From positions 62,001-126,000 of the forward strand of contig NZ_FTOB01000004.1 of the NCBI RefSeq assembly GCF_900156625.1: DNA of 64,000 bases, written 5' to 3'. The translations under genes and the position numbers were made by a program. The notes beneath the pieces were generated by a model. It ran no database searches, was not told the origin of the DNA, and saw only the letters and a program-made list of their open reading frames with translations. This DNA is from Zobellia uliginosa (GTDB taxonomy: Bacteria; Bacteroidota; Bacteroidia; Flavobacteriales; Flavobacteriaceae). Positions 41,384-50,337 of the stretch are shown one piece after another. How positions within the stretch are numbered: the stretch's first letter is position 1; each line of letters opens with the position of its first letter.

Positions 41384-42661
41384 ATGAACCTTCCCGATAC
41401 TGGTCAAAAACGAATAGTGATAATTGGAGGCGGCTTTGCCGGAATATCACTGGCAAAAAATCTAAAAGAAGTTGATTTACAGGTGGTCTTGATCGACCGC
41501 CATAACTACCATACCTTTCAGCCACTTCTATATCAGGTTTCTACCAGTGGCTTGGAACCTGATTCCATTGCATACCCGCTTCGAAAGGTCTTGAAGGAAC
41601 TCGATAATTTTTATTTTAGGATGGCTTCGGTGCAACGCATCGATCCTGATGGGCAGACCGTTTTTACCGATATAGGAAACCTAGGTTACGATTATTTGGT
41701 CTTGGCCACAGGAACAAAGACCAATTTCTTTGGCAACCAGAATATAGCCCGGTACGCCATGCCCATGAAGACCGTTCCCCAGGCGCTTGATATCAGGAGC
41801 CTTATGCTACAGAATTTTGAAAAGGCCGATGACTGCCTTGATCCGGTTGAACGCAAGGCTTTGTTGAATTTTTGTATTGTGGGCGCAGGTCCTACGGGAG
41901 TAGAGTTGGCCGGTGCATTTGCCGAATTGAAGAACAATGTTTTTCCTAAAGATTACAGGCATCTCAACGTAGATGAAATGGAAATCAACCTATTTGAGGG
42001 TGGCCCAAGGGTGTTGCCCCCAATGAGCGAGAATGCTTCCAAAAGGGCGGCCGAATTTTTGAAGGCCCTCGGTGTACGTGTTCATTTAAACGTGATTGCC
42101 AGTGATTATGACGGGGAGCGACTTACCCTAAAGGATGGCACAACCTTAAACACCAAGAATTTTATTTGGACGGCAGGGGTTACCGGGGCCGCCATTGAAG
42201 GTTTTGCCACCCATGTACTTGTGGAACGGTTGAACCGCTATAAGGTAAACCGGTTCAACCAAGTTGAGGGCTATGATACTGTTTTTGCCATTGGTGATAT
42301 TGCCTATATGGAAACCGAAGACTTCCCTAAAGGACATCCCCAAGTGGCGCAACCCGCCATTCAACAAGGGGAGTTGTTGGCCGATAACCTAGGGCGCATG
42401 CTACAGGGAAAAGAATTGAAGCCCTTCACTTATCGCGATAAGGGAACCATGGCCACCATTGGCCGAAATAAGGCGGTTGCCGATATTAAGAAGCTAAAGT
42501 TCGCCGGCTTCTTTGCATGGTTTATTTGGATGTTCGTTCACCTAATGGCCTTGGTAGGTTTTAGAAATAAGGTGGTAGTATTTTTTAACTGGGCCTACAA
42601 CTACATTAACTACGATAAGGCTGCGCGGCTTATTATGAGACGCTTCAAGCCTAAGGCTTAG
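41384..42661 (+). CDS. ndh: Type II NADH dehydrogenase (NDH-2)
   Basis: 425 aa from ATG 41384 (MNLPDTGQKRIVIIGGGFAG). The in-frame TTG at 41351 is not needed. Two Rossmann motifs are seen: VIIGGGFAGISLAKNL (FAD) and IVGAGPTGVELAGAFAEL (NADH). VFAIGDIAYME closes the FAD site, and a membrane-associating hydrophobic helix lies near the end (FAGFFAWFIWMFVHLMALVGF). It oxidises NADH and reduces quinone without pumping protons. It is a single gene after the usp terminator. Confidence 0.92.
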   Translation: MNLPDTGQKRIVIIGGGFAGISLAKNLKEVDLQVVLIDRHNYHTFQPLLYQVSTSGLEPDSIAYPLRKVLKELDNFYFRMASVQRIDPDGQTVFTDIGNLGYDYLVLATGTKTNFFGNQNIARYAMPMKTVPQALDIRSLMLQNFEKADDCLDPVERKALLNFCIVGAGPTGVELAGAFAELKNNVFPKDYRHLNVDEMEINLFEGGPRVLPPMSENASKRAAEFLKALGVRVHLNVIASDYDGERLTLKDGTTLNTKNFIWTAGVTGAAIEGFATHVLVERLNRYKVNRFNQVEGYDTVFAIGDIAYMETEDFPKGHPQVAQPAIQQGELLADNLGRMLQGKELKPFTYRDKGTMATIGRNKAVADIKKLKFAGFFAWFIWMFVHLMALVGFRNKVVVFFNWAYNYINYDKAARLIMRRFKPKA

Positions 42662-42676
42662 TTTGTGGCCGGCAAA

Positions 42677-42708
42677 TTGCAATTAATTCAAATGCTTTAG
42701 TATCTTTG
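42677..42708 (+). promoter_or_regulatory. Promoter of the candidate small RNA
   Basis: TTG at 42677-42679 and the exact -7 element TATCTTTG at 42701-42708 with 21 bp between them, the Bacteroidota primary-sigma arrangement. Confidence 0.6.
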
Positions 42709-42712
42709 CGCT

Positions 42713-42784
42713 GTTGTGTTGTGACCCAGAACCTGAATAGGTTTGGGCCAATGAAAGGCTTTCCTTGTTGGAAGGCTTTTTTTG
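42713..42784 (+). ncRNA. Candidate small RNA of about 70 nt, two hairpins
   Basis: Between ndh and hmgA no plus-strand gene is seen, yet a good promoter is followed by two stems. Stem 1: CCCA-AACCT (42725-42734, one bulged G) pairs with AGGTT-TGGG (42739-42747) around GAAT. Stem 2: an 11-pair stem (42754-42764 with 42770-42780, two G-T pairs) around a 5-nt loop, ending in seven T, is an intrinsic terminator. Start estimated from the -7 element. It could be an independent sRNA; a known family such as Flavo-1 was not excluded. Confidence 0.5.
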
Positions 42785-43273
42785 TTTGCCCCCTTCGGTA
42801 ATTTGAAAACACGTCGGACATGGCAGTCGACCTGTTTTGGCGAAGGGAGAATTTTAGGAAGGGTAACTTTAGATTTTTTGCAATTGGCGCTCTAACGATG
42901 CCTGTTTGTTTTGCTTGGAAGTCGTTTGGTTTTGGATGAGCATCCATGCCTTTTTGGCTCTTTCCGCTTTTACCTGATGATGTGTTCTTTCCATGATACG
43001 AGGTGCTAAGGTTTAAACTTCTATGTGTACTTTAAGCCAGATTCAAATTTATGGTCCTCTGGATTATGCCACTCAATTTTATGAGCTTAACGACAGGTCA
43101 AACTTACGACGAAATGCGCTCTTTTTATCGCTGAAATACATTATTAAAACGTTTTTTCCATTTTAAGGATTTCTTATATGAAAAATAATTCCATCCGTTT
43201 TTATGGAAGGGCAAATATGCGATATCGCTAAAAAAGCACTAATTTTAGGAGTACATTTATAAACGCAGAACAT
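42785..43273. other. Rest of the ndh-hmgA gap
   Basis: Apart from the possible 41-aa reverse-strand peptide, nothing convincing is seen until a small palindrome GCGATATCGC at 43219-43228 and TAATTTTA at 43240-43247, a one-mismatch -7 element 26 bp before hmgA. The palindrome just upstream of it may be an operator. Confidence 0.4.
42869..42994 (-). CDS. Possible 41-aa basic peptide
   Basis: ATG at 42994, stop at 42869. The peptide is rich in Lys, Gln, Ala and Arg (begins MERTHHQVKAERAKKAWMLI) and looks helical. No family is recognised and no promoter match was found. It lies opposite the downstream part of the ndh-hmgA gap. Confidence 0.25.
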   Translation of the reverse strand: MERTHHQVKAERAKKAWMLIQNQTTSKQNKQASLERQLQKI

Positions 43274-44431
43274 ATGCCGTTATATCATAAGCTCGGAAAG
43301 TTTCCGCAAAAACGACATACCATCTTCAAAAAAGACGATGGTAGCTTGCATTACGAACAATTGTTCGGAACCATTGGGTTTGATGGAATGTCTTCTTTAC
43401 TCTATCACTTGCATAGGCCTACACAGGTAAAGGAAGTCGGTAAAACCTTGGATATTGCTCCAAGGGCCGCCGTAGAATACAATATAAAATCGAGATTGCT
43501 AAAGGGCTTCGAGATAAAGCCTGAAGATGATTATCTACAGAGCCGAAAGACGGTACTTTTCAATTCAGATGTGCATGTGGGGCTCGCCGCCCCCAGAAAG
43601 TCGGTCACGGATTATTTTTATAAGAATACCGATGCCGATGAGCTGTTGTTCGTACATAGGGGTTCGGGTACCTTAAAGACCTTTTTAGGGGAGATTCCTT
43701 TTGAATATGGCGACTACCTTATGATTCCCAGAGGGATGATCTATCAAATTGAATTTGATACAGAAGATAATCGCTTGTTGCTTACGGAAAGCTATCACCC
43801 TATATACACCCCTAAAAGATACCGGAATTGGTTCGGCCAGCACTTAGAGCATTCGCCATTTTGCGAGCGCGATTTTAAGCTGCCACAGAACCTGCAGACC
43901 TTTGATGAAAAGGGAGAGTTTTTGATGAAAGTGAAAAAACAAGGGCAGCTGCACCATTTGGTATATGCCACCCATCCGTTTGATGTGGTCGGTTGGGACG
44001 GTTACAATTTTCCCTATGGCTTTTCCATTCATAATTTCGAACCCATTACAGGTCGCGTTCACCAACCGCCCCCAGTGCACCAAACCTTTGAGACAAGCGC
44101 CTTTGTGGTGTGCTCCTTCTGCCCGAGGTTGTACGATTATCACCCACAGGCCATACCGGCACCGTATAACCATTCCAATATAGATTCCGATGAGGTGCTC
44201 TATTATGTGGATGGTGATTTTATGAGTAGGAAGGGGATTGATGAAGGGTATATTTCCCTACACCCGGCGGGTATTCCGCATGGTCCGCACCCAGGTACTT
44301 ACGAAGCGAGTATAGGGAAAAGCAAAACGGAGGAACTTGCGGTCATGATCGATACCTTTAAACCGCTAAAGCTGACCCAGCAGGCCATGGATATCGATGA
44401 CGGTAAGTATTACCAAAGCTGGTTGGAGTAA
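43274..44431 (+). CDS. hmgA: Homogentisate 1,2-dioxygenase
   Basis: 385 aa, two-cupin fold, the shorter Bacteroidota form (the human enzyme has 445 aa). Metal-site region: PYNHSNIDSDEVLYYVDGDF and HPAGIPHGPHPGTYE, where the iron His/Glu/His are expected. VHQPPPVHQTFETSAFVVCSF matches the family. It opens the ring of homogentisate to maleylacetoacetate in tyrosine and phenylalanine breakdown. Other genes of the pathway are not in the window. The 3' end overlaps that of hutG by 22 bp in convergent orientation. Confidence 0.93.
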   Translation: MPLYHKLGKFPQKRHTIFKKDDGSLHYEQLFGTIGFDGMSSLLYHLHRPTQVKEVGKTLDIAPRAAVEYNIKSRLLKGFEIKPEDDYLQSRKTVLFNSDVHVGLAAPRKSVTDYFYKNTDADELLFVHRGSGTLKTFLGEIPFEYGDYLMIPRGMIYQIEFDTEDNRLLLTESYHPIYTPKRYRNWFGQHLEHSPFCERDFKLPQNLQTFDEKGEFLMKVKKQGQLHHLVYATHPFDVVGWDGYNFPYGFSIHNFEPITGRVHQPPPVHQTFETSAFVVCSFCPRLYDYHPQAIPAPYNHSNIDSDEVLYYVDGDFMSRKGIDEGYISLHPAGIPHGPHPGTYEASIGKSKTEELAVMIDTFKPLKLTQQAMDIDDGKYYQSWLE

Positions 44432-45387
44432 TTTTTAGCATCGAGAACAAAGTGAATTAAAGAGGCCGCTAATTTAGCGGTGTGATTGTCAATATCATAT
44501 TTTGGATTCATTTCCGCTATATCAATGGAAATCATTTTATTTGAACCTATAATCAATTTTAAAGTTTCAAGAACCATTTTCGGCGTAAAACCCATGGGGG
44601 AAGGAGCGCTAACTCCTGGTGCGTAAGCTGAAGAAAAACCATCAAGGTCTATGGTTACATAAATATGGTCTACTTTTTTGATAAAATCTAAAAGTGTGCG
44701 TGTAACCTTTTTAAATTCGTTCATTGAAAAAACGATGTTTTCAATGTAGCTCACCCCTAAGTCTCTGGCAGTTTGAAACAATACTTTGTCATTTGCATCC
44801 TTTCGGATGCCTAGGCATAAATAGTGAAAAGGAGCATTGTCTTTTTTGCAATCTTCTGCTATTTGATAAAAAGGCGTGCCTGAGTTATTTCCATTTTCAG
44901 TGGAACGTAAATCAAAGTGGGCATCAAAGTTTATGATACCTATGGGGGTATTTTTCCCTAAGTATTTTTTGATTCCGTTGTAGTGCGCGTATGCCATATC
45001 GTGCCCGCCTCCAAGAAGAACGGGCAAGGCTTTACTTTGCAAGATAAGCTTTACTTTTTCAGATAGGTCTTCTTGGGCTGCTTCCATATCCTCTTGAAGG
45101 CATTGAACAGAACCTATATCAAGGAGCTTTGTTTCGGAGCCCAAATGATTGGGCATCTTGCCTAATTGGGTCCGAATTACATCCGGACCATCAAAAGCAC
45201 CAATTCTTCCCAGATTTCTTTTAACACCTTCATTACAGGCGTATCCCAAAAGTGCAAAACTTTTGGCGTTGGAATCTAAGCTACTTTCGTTTAAATCTAT
45301 GCACTGCACTTTTTCGTGAAGATATAATTGTTGCCCCGATTTTCTTCCGGTCCAAATTGCAGTTTCGGGTTTCTGATAGTTTACCAT
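44410..45387 (-). CDS. hutG: Formimidoylglutamase (HutG)
   Basis: 325 aa, arginase/ureohydrolase fold. Binuclear Mn motifs: GGGHDMAYAHYN, NFDAHFDLRST and TIDLDGFSSAYAPGVSAPS. It hydrolyses N-formimidoyl-L-glutamate to glutamate and formamide, the last step of the short histidine pathway. Two bases after hutU, last gene of the hut operon. The family also holds arginase and agmatinase; the operon decides the call. Confidence 0.93.
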   Translation of the reverse strand: MVNYQKPETAIWTGRKSGQQLYLHEKVQCIDLNESSLDSNAKSFALLGYACNEGVKRNLGRIGAFDGPDVIRTQLGKMPNHLGSETKLLDIGSVQCLQEDMEAAQEDLSEKVKLILQSKALPVLLGGGHDMAYAHYNGIKKYLGKNTPIGIINFDAHFDLRSTENGNNSGTPFYQIAEDCKKDNAPFHYLCLGIRKDANDKVLFQTARDLGVSYIENIVFSMNEFKKVTRTLLDFIKKVDHIYVTIDLDGFSSAYAPGVSAPSPMGFTPKMVLETLKLIIGSNKMISIDIAEMNPKYDIDNHTAKLAASLIHFVLDAKNYSNQLW

Positions 45388-45389
45388 GG

Positions 45390-47393
45390 TTAATCGAAAA
45401 GATTTTCTAATACATCGCTTTCCACTAAATTAGGCAAAGTAACCTTGAGTTCAGGAGTTCTTTCCATTTCCCTCTTTATGGCAAATATGGCCTCATCGTT
45501 TCGAGCCCAACTTCTTCGTGAGATGCCGTTGTTAACATCGTAGAAAAGCATGTTTTTGAGTTTTTTGGAAGCTTCGGCAGACCCATCTAATAACATACCG
45601 AACCCGCCGTTGATGACTTCTCCCCAGCCTACGCCCCCACCATTATGAATTGAGACCCAAGTGGCGCCCCTAAAGCTATCGCCAATGACATTATGAATAG
45701 CCATATCTGCAGTAAACTTACTGCCATCATAGATGTTGCTGGTTTCTCTAAAAGGAGAATCCGTTCCACTTACATCGTGATGGTCACGCCCTAGGATAAT
45801 GGGGTGGGAAATCTCACCAGAATTGATGGCCTGGTTAAAAGCTTCGGCAATTTTTGTTCTTCCCTCGGCATCGGCATAGAGTATTCTTGCTTGGGATCCA
45901 ACGACCAATTTGTTTTGTTCGGCTTCTTCTATCCATTTTATATTATCCTGCAACTGTTGTTGAATTTCATTGGGAGCATTGGTTTTTATATCCTTCATGA
46001 CCTGAAGGGCAATTGCGTCTGTCTTTTTTAAATCTTTGGGGTTTCCAGAAGTGCACACCCAGCGAAACGGCCCAAAACCATAGTCAAAACACATAGGGCC
46101 TAAAATATCTTGTACATAGGATGGGTATTTAAAATCAATTTGGTTTTCGGCCATCACATCGGCGTTGGCGCGTGAACACTCTAAAAGAAAAGCATTTCCG
46201 TAATCAAAGAAATAGGTGCCTTTTGCGGTATGTTTATTTATGGCAGATGCATGTCTTCTAAGGGATTTCCGAACGTAGTTTTTAAATTCTTCAGGATTTT
46301 CGACCATCAGTTCATTTGATTCTTCAAAACTTAAATCAACAGGATAATATCCGCCAGCCGAAGGGTTGTGCAATGAGGTTTGGTCGGAACCTAAATGGAT
46401 GTATATATTCTCGGAATAAAAACGTTCCCATACCTCTACCACGTTTCCGATGAATGCCAAGGATACGATTTCCTTTTTGTCGATAGCTTCTTTTGTGCGA
46501 GAGACAAGATCGTCCATATCATCAATAAGTAAATCGACCCAACCTTGAGAATACCTCTTTTTTGCTGCAGCCGGGTTGACTTCTGCGCAAATGGTAATAC
46601 ATCCGGCGATATTTCCTGCTTTTGGTTGTGCGCCGCTCATACCGCCCAAGCCTGCTGTCAAGAATATTTTTCCTGCGCATGTTTCGTCTTTTTTTAAAAC
46701 TTTTCTAAACGCGTTCATTACCGTTATTGTAGTACCGTGAACGATTCCCTGTGGGCCAATATACATGTATGAACCAGCCGTCATTTGTCCGTATTGGGTA
46801 ACCCCTAAGGCATTGTATTTTTCCCAATCGTCAGGTTTTGAATAGTTAGGAATCATCATACCATTGGTAACCACTACCCTTGGTGCTTCCTTAGAAGAAG
46901 GGAATAAGCCCATAGGGTGTCCGGAATAGATATGCAAGGTTTGCTCATCGGTCATTGAAGCCAGGTACTGCATGGTTAACAGGTATTGCGCCCAATTCTG
47001 AAAAACGGCACCATTACCACCGTAGGTAATTAATTCTTCAGGATGTTGGGCCACGGCAGGGTCAAGATTGTTCTGGATCATCAACATGATACCTGCCGCC
47101 TGCCGTGATTTATAGGGGTATTCGTTAATAGGTCTGGCATAGAGTTTATAGGCAGGCTTAAAACGAAACATATAGATGCGTCCGTGGGCCTTGAGTTCTT
47201 TAGCAAACTCTGTAGATAGTTCTGAATGCCATGCAGCCGGAAAATATCGAAGCGCATTGCGGATTGCCAGTTTTTTTTCTTTTAGGGATAATATCTCTTT
47301 TCGTTTAGGGGCTCGATTGGCGTCGAACGAATATTCCTTTTTGGCAGGAAGCTTTTTCGGAATACCTTGAAGTATTTGTTCTTTAAAGTTCAT
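45390..47393 (-). CDS. hutU: Urocanate hydratase
   Basis: 667 aa, about 110 longer than the 550-560 aa enzyme of proteobacteria and Bacillus but the usual size in Bacteroidota and close to the animal enzyme. NAD-binding and core motifs: TYGGNGAVFQNWAQYLLTMQ, SGHPMGLFPS, FLTAGLGGMSGAQPKA and GGVGWGEVINGGFGML. It converts urocanate to imidazolone propionate using NAD+ as electrophile. Third gene of the hut operon, with 9 bp to hutI and 2 bp to hutG. Confidence 0.96.
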   Translation of the reverse strand: MNFKEQILQGIPKKLPAKKEYSFDANRAPKRKEILSLKEKKLAIRNALRYFPAAWHSELSTEFAKELKAHGRIYMFRFKPAYKLYARPINEYPYKSRQAAGIMLMIQNNLDPAVAQHPEELITYGGNGAVFQNWAQYLLTMQYLASMTDEQTLHIYSGHPMGLFPSSKEAPRVVVTNGMMIPNYSKPDDWEKYNALGVTQYGQMTAGSYMYIGPQGIVHGTTITVMNAFRKVLKKDETCAGKIFLTAGLGGMSGAQPKAGNIAGCITICAEVNPAAAKKRYSQGWVDLLIDDMDDLVSRTKEAIDKKEIVSLAFIGNVVEVWERFYSENIYIHLGSDQTSLHNPSAGGYYPVDLSFEESNELMVENPEEFKNYVRKSLRRHASAINKHTAKGTYFFDYGNAFLLECSRANADVMAENQIDFKYPSYVQDILGPMCFDYGFGPFRWVCTSGNPKDLKKTDAIALQVMKDIKTNAPNEIQQQLQDNIKWIEEAEQNKLVVGSQARILYADAEGRTKIAEAFNQAINSGEISHPIILGRDHHDVSGTDSPFRETSNIYDGSKFTADMAIHNVIGDSFRGATWVSIHNGGGVGWGEVINGGFGMLLDGSAEASKKLKNMLFYDVNNGISRRSWARNDEAIFAIKREMERTPELKVTLPNLVESDVLENLFD

Positions 47394-47402
47394 ACGTAAT
47401 GC

Positions 47403-48641
47403 TTATTGATGTTTGTCATAAACCTTTTCACCATTCTTATAGACCACGCAAGGCTTAAAGCTTCCTTGGTGATATAATATTTCTCTGTAATCACTTGAGT
47501 GAAAGAGAAGGACATCTGCTAAGAGTCCTTCTTTTAATTGGCCTCTATCCTGCAGATTTAACGCTGCGGCGGCACGAAAAGTAATTCCCGCTAAAACCTC
47601 GGCATTGGATAATTTTTCAAATGATCCAAGAATAGCGGCTTGAGTCAATAAATCGCCCATTGGGGCAGAACCTGGGTTGTGGTCACTTGCAATGGCCAAG
47701 GCACCACCAGCATCTAAAATCTTTCTGGCCGGAGTGAAATTGCAACCTAATCCCAATGAGGCCCCGGGTAATGCTGTTGAAATGATATCACTTTGGGCCA
47801 AAAGATTTATTTCGGTTTGGGTACTCGCTTCTAAATGATCGGCACTGATTGCCCCAACATCAACGGCAACCTTACTTCCGTTCGTTGAAAATTGATCCGC
47901 GTGAACGGTAATGTCAAACCCCATTGCTTTTGCCTTTTTCAAATACGGTGCGATCTGTTGCTCAGAAAAGGCACTTTCTTCTACAAAGGCATCAATGCGG
48001 TTCGTTAAGTGTTCTTCCTTTAAAATAGGGAACAGGGTAGAGCTAATTAGCTCTAAGTAATCTTCTGGGCTTCCTTCAAAATCTTTAGGAAACATATGTG
48101 CTGCCAGACAAGTCGAAATTAAATCGGCCGGAGTTTGGTCATTTGCTTTCTGAATTGCCCTTAGCATCTTCAATTCTTCGACAACAGATAACCCGTAGCC
48201 ACTTTTTACCTCAATAGTGGTAGTTCCGTTTTTTAAATGCCGATGGGCCCGTTTCATTGTTGTTTTTATCAGTTGGTCTTGGCTACTTTTTCTGGTTTGG
48301 GTTACCGTATCCCAAATTCCGCCACCGGCTTTGGCGATTTCCAAGTATGTTTTACCGGCATTTCGCATAGCATAGTCAGCGGCCCGTGAGCCGCCAAAAC
48401 AAATGTGGGTATGCGCATCTATAATACCGGGCAGTCCTATGTGGTCACCTTTTAATTCGTGAACTTCTACTTTGCAATAAGCAATTTTGAGTTCATTGAA
48501 TTTACCGATAGACTTTATTCTGGTTCCTTCGATCAAAATTCCGACATCTTCCATGACCAGAATATCATCATCTGAAAGCGGACCTTTTATTGATAGCCCT
48601 GTCATAGGGATAAGCTGTTTAAACGGACCTATTAATTTCAT
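47403..48641 (-). CDS. hutI: Imidazolonepropionase
   Basis: 412 aa amidohydrolase-fold enzyme. Metal motif DAHTHICFGGSRAADYAMR near residue 75, ITVHADQFSTNGSKVAVDVGAISADHLE near 245, and ASDHNPGSAP near 320. It hydrolyses 4-imidazolone-5-propionate to N-formimidoyl-L-glutamate. It lies 35 bp after hutH and 9 bp before hutU. Confidence 0.95.
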   Translation of the reverse strand: MKLIGPFKQLIPMTGLSIKGPLSDDDILVMEDVGILIEGTRIKSIGKFNELKIAYCKVEVHELKGDHIGLPGIIDAHTHICFGGSRAADYAMRNAGKTYLEIAKAGGGIWDTVTQTRKSSQDQLIKTTMKRAHRHLKNGTTTIEVKSGYGLSVVEELKMLRAIQKANDQTPADLISTCLAAHMFPKDFEGSPEDYLELISSTLFPILKEEHLTNRIDAFVEESAFSEQQIAPYLKKAKAMGFDITVHADQFSTNGSKVAVDVGAISADHLEASTQTEINLLAQSDIISTALPGASLGLGCNFTPARKILDAGGALAIASDHNPGSAPMGDLLTQAAILGSFEKLSNAEVLAGITFRAAAALNLQDRGQLKEGLLADVLLFHSSDYREILYHQGSFKPCVVYKNGEKVYDKHQ

Positions 48642-48676
48642 AATTGTAATTTTGTGATATTGTAGGGATACACTAT

Positions 48677-50257
48677 TTAGTAAGTTTCGAATTCCTCTGA
48701 GAAAGGTATTTCAAATTTGAGATTCTTTTCCTTTTTGACTTTATCTATTGCTTTAATAATAGTCTGGTTTTTAATCATTTCAATTCCCTTTTGAATGTCG
48801 TCGGCAAATACCCTATCCTTTTCGGCAAAAGCCACTTTTTTTCTAATTTCTTTATGGATTTCATCCAAAAAAATTCCTGACTTCAAGGGTTTTCGAAATT
48901 CGAAAGCCTGTGCCGCCGTCAAAAGTTCAATGGCCAGAATCTTTTCTATATTGCCAATGACCTGAAGAGCCTTCCTTCCCCCAATAGAGCCCATGCTTAC
49001 ATGGTCTTCCTGGCCTAAGGAAGTGGGAATGCTATCGGCGCTTGAAGGAAAACAAAGTCCCTTATTTTCACTAGCCAAGGCAGCGGTAGTATATTGCAAT
49101 ATCATATAACCGGAATTTATTCCGGTGTCTTCCATTAAAAGCTTTGGTACCCCAGGGCTGTTGCCTTTAAGTGCCAAATAAATTCTGCGATCCGAAATAT
49201 TTCCTATTTCTGAAGCAGCAAGACAAACATAATCTAAAGCCATTGCTAAGGGTTGACCGTGAAAGTTTCCTCCACTAATGGTTAATTTTTCGTTGATAAT
49301 CAGTGGGTTGTCGGTGACGGAATTCAATTCTATTTCGGTCAACTCTTTAAGGTGCAGCCATGCATTTCTAGATGCGCCATGTACTTGTGGAATGCAACGT
49401 AGGGAATATGGGTCTTGAACCCGTTCACAGTCAATATGGTCCTCTAATATTTCGGAACCTTTTAGTAATCGTTTTATGCGTTTGGCAACATGAATGTTCC
49501 CTTTGTACGGTCTTAGCGCATGAAGTTCATTAAAGAAAGGTTTGACGGAGCCTTGAAGTCCTTCGATCATCATTGCCCCAATGACATCGGCTTGGGCTAA
49601 GCAGCCTTGTAATTTTTGCACTACTTTAACCGCATGTGCCGCTATGAATTGAGTACCGTTGATTAGGGCCAATCCTTCTTTGGGCCCCAAATTCAGAGGC
49701 GTTAACCCTACTTTTTTCAATAAGGTGGCGGCTGCTATTTCTTCACCTTTAAAGTGAACCTTTCCTAGTCCTATTAAAGGTAAGAAAAGATGCGAAAGCG
49801 GGGCTAAATCACCCGAGGCCCCGACAGAGCCTTGGGAAGGCACTACAGGTATAGCATCGTTTTCTATATGCCATATTATACGTTCCAAGGTAGATTCTGC
49901 AATACCGGAATATCCTTTAGCTAACGATTGCACTTTTAAAATCATCATGAGTTTGGCAATTTCCATATCAATGGTATCGCCCACCCCGACACTATGGCTT
50001 TGCAAAATATTATTTTGTAAAATTTTGGTATCCTCCTTTGATATTTTTGTTGTGCATAGTGGACCAAAACCGGTGTTGATACCATAAACCGGATGGCCTT
50101 TTTCAACAATGTTCTGAACTGTTTTCCAGCTTGCTTTGACTTTCTCTCTAGTGGAAGAGGTCAGTTTCATTTCCGTTTTACCCGCTGCTATTGAAATTGC
50201 TATGCCGGCGGTTAGCCAATCTTCGCCAAAACAAAAGGTCTTTTTTGTAGTCGCCAT
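48677..50257 (-). CDS. hutH: Histidine ammonia-lyase
   Basis: 526 aa. The MIO prosthetic group forms from A147-S148-G149 in GSVGASGDLAPLSHL. YGINTGFGPL near residue 58 and SITDNPL-like SVTDNPLI near 319 are the other active-site marks. It removes ammonia from histidine to give urocanate. First gene of the hut operon, divergent from the LysR gene (80-bp gap). The operon gives glutamate and formamide from histidine. Its sequence, like the rest of hut, looks more AT-rich than the cbb3/nos region. Confidence 0.95.
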   Translation of the reverse strand: MATTKKTFCFGEDWLTAGIAISIAAGKTEMKLTSSTREKVKASWKTVQNIVEKGHPVYGINTGFGPLCTTKISKEDTKILQNNILQSHSVGVGDTIDMEIAKLMMILKVQSLAKGYSGIAESTLERIIWHIENDAIPVVPSQGSVGASGDLAPLSHLFLPLIGLGKVHFKGEEIAAATLLKKVGLTPLNLGPKEGLALINGTQFIAAHAVKVVQKLQGCLAQADVIGAMMIEGLQGSVKPFFNELHALRPYKGNIHVAKRIKRLLKGSEILEDHIDCERVQDPYSLRCIPQVHGASRNAWLHLKELTEIELNSVTDNPLIINEKLTISGGNFHGQPLAMALDYVCLAASEIGNISDRRIYLALKGNSPGVPKLLMEDTGINSGYMILQYTTAALASENKGLCFPSSADSIPTSLGQEDHVSMGSIGGRKALQVIGNIEKILAIELLTAAQAFEFRKPLKSGIFLDEIHKEIRKKVAFAEKDRVFADDIQKGIEMIKNQTIIKAIDKVKKEKNLKFEIPFSEEFETY

Positions 50258-50318
50258 GCTTCTATTTTTTATGGATTATAAAATTAAAGAGTAATTTTGA
50301 TGATCAGTGATACCATTA

Positions 50319-50332
50319 TAGTCAATAGTCAA
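50319..50332. promoter_or_regulatory. Tandem 7-bp repeat in the hutH-lysR gap
   Basis: TAGTCAATAGTCAA is a direct repeat of TAGTCAA, 8 bp before the LysR start codon. It could be part of a LysR-type site in the 80-bp divergent promoter region. TAATTTTA on the reverse strand near 50285-50292 is a possible -7 for hutH. Confidence 0.35.
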
Positions 50333-50337
50333 TAACC

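Noticed and set aside
42651-42947. 98-aa reverse-strand frame after ndh
   Set aside because: It crosses the candidate sRNA and its terminator, has no recognised domain, and overlaps the possible 41-aa frame.
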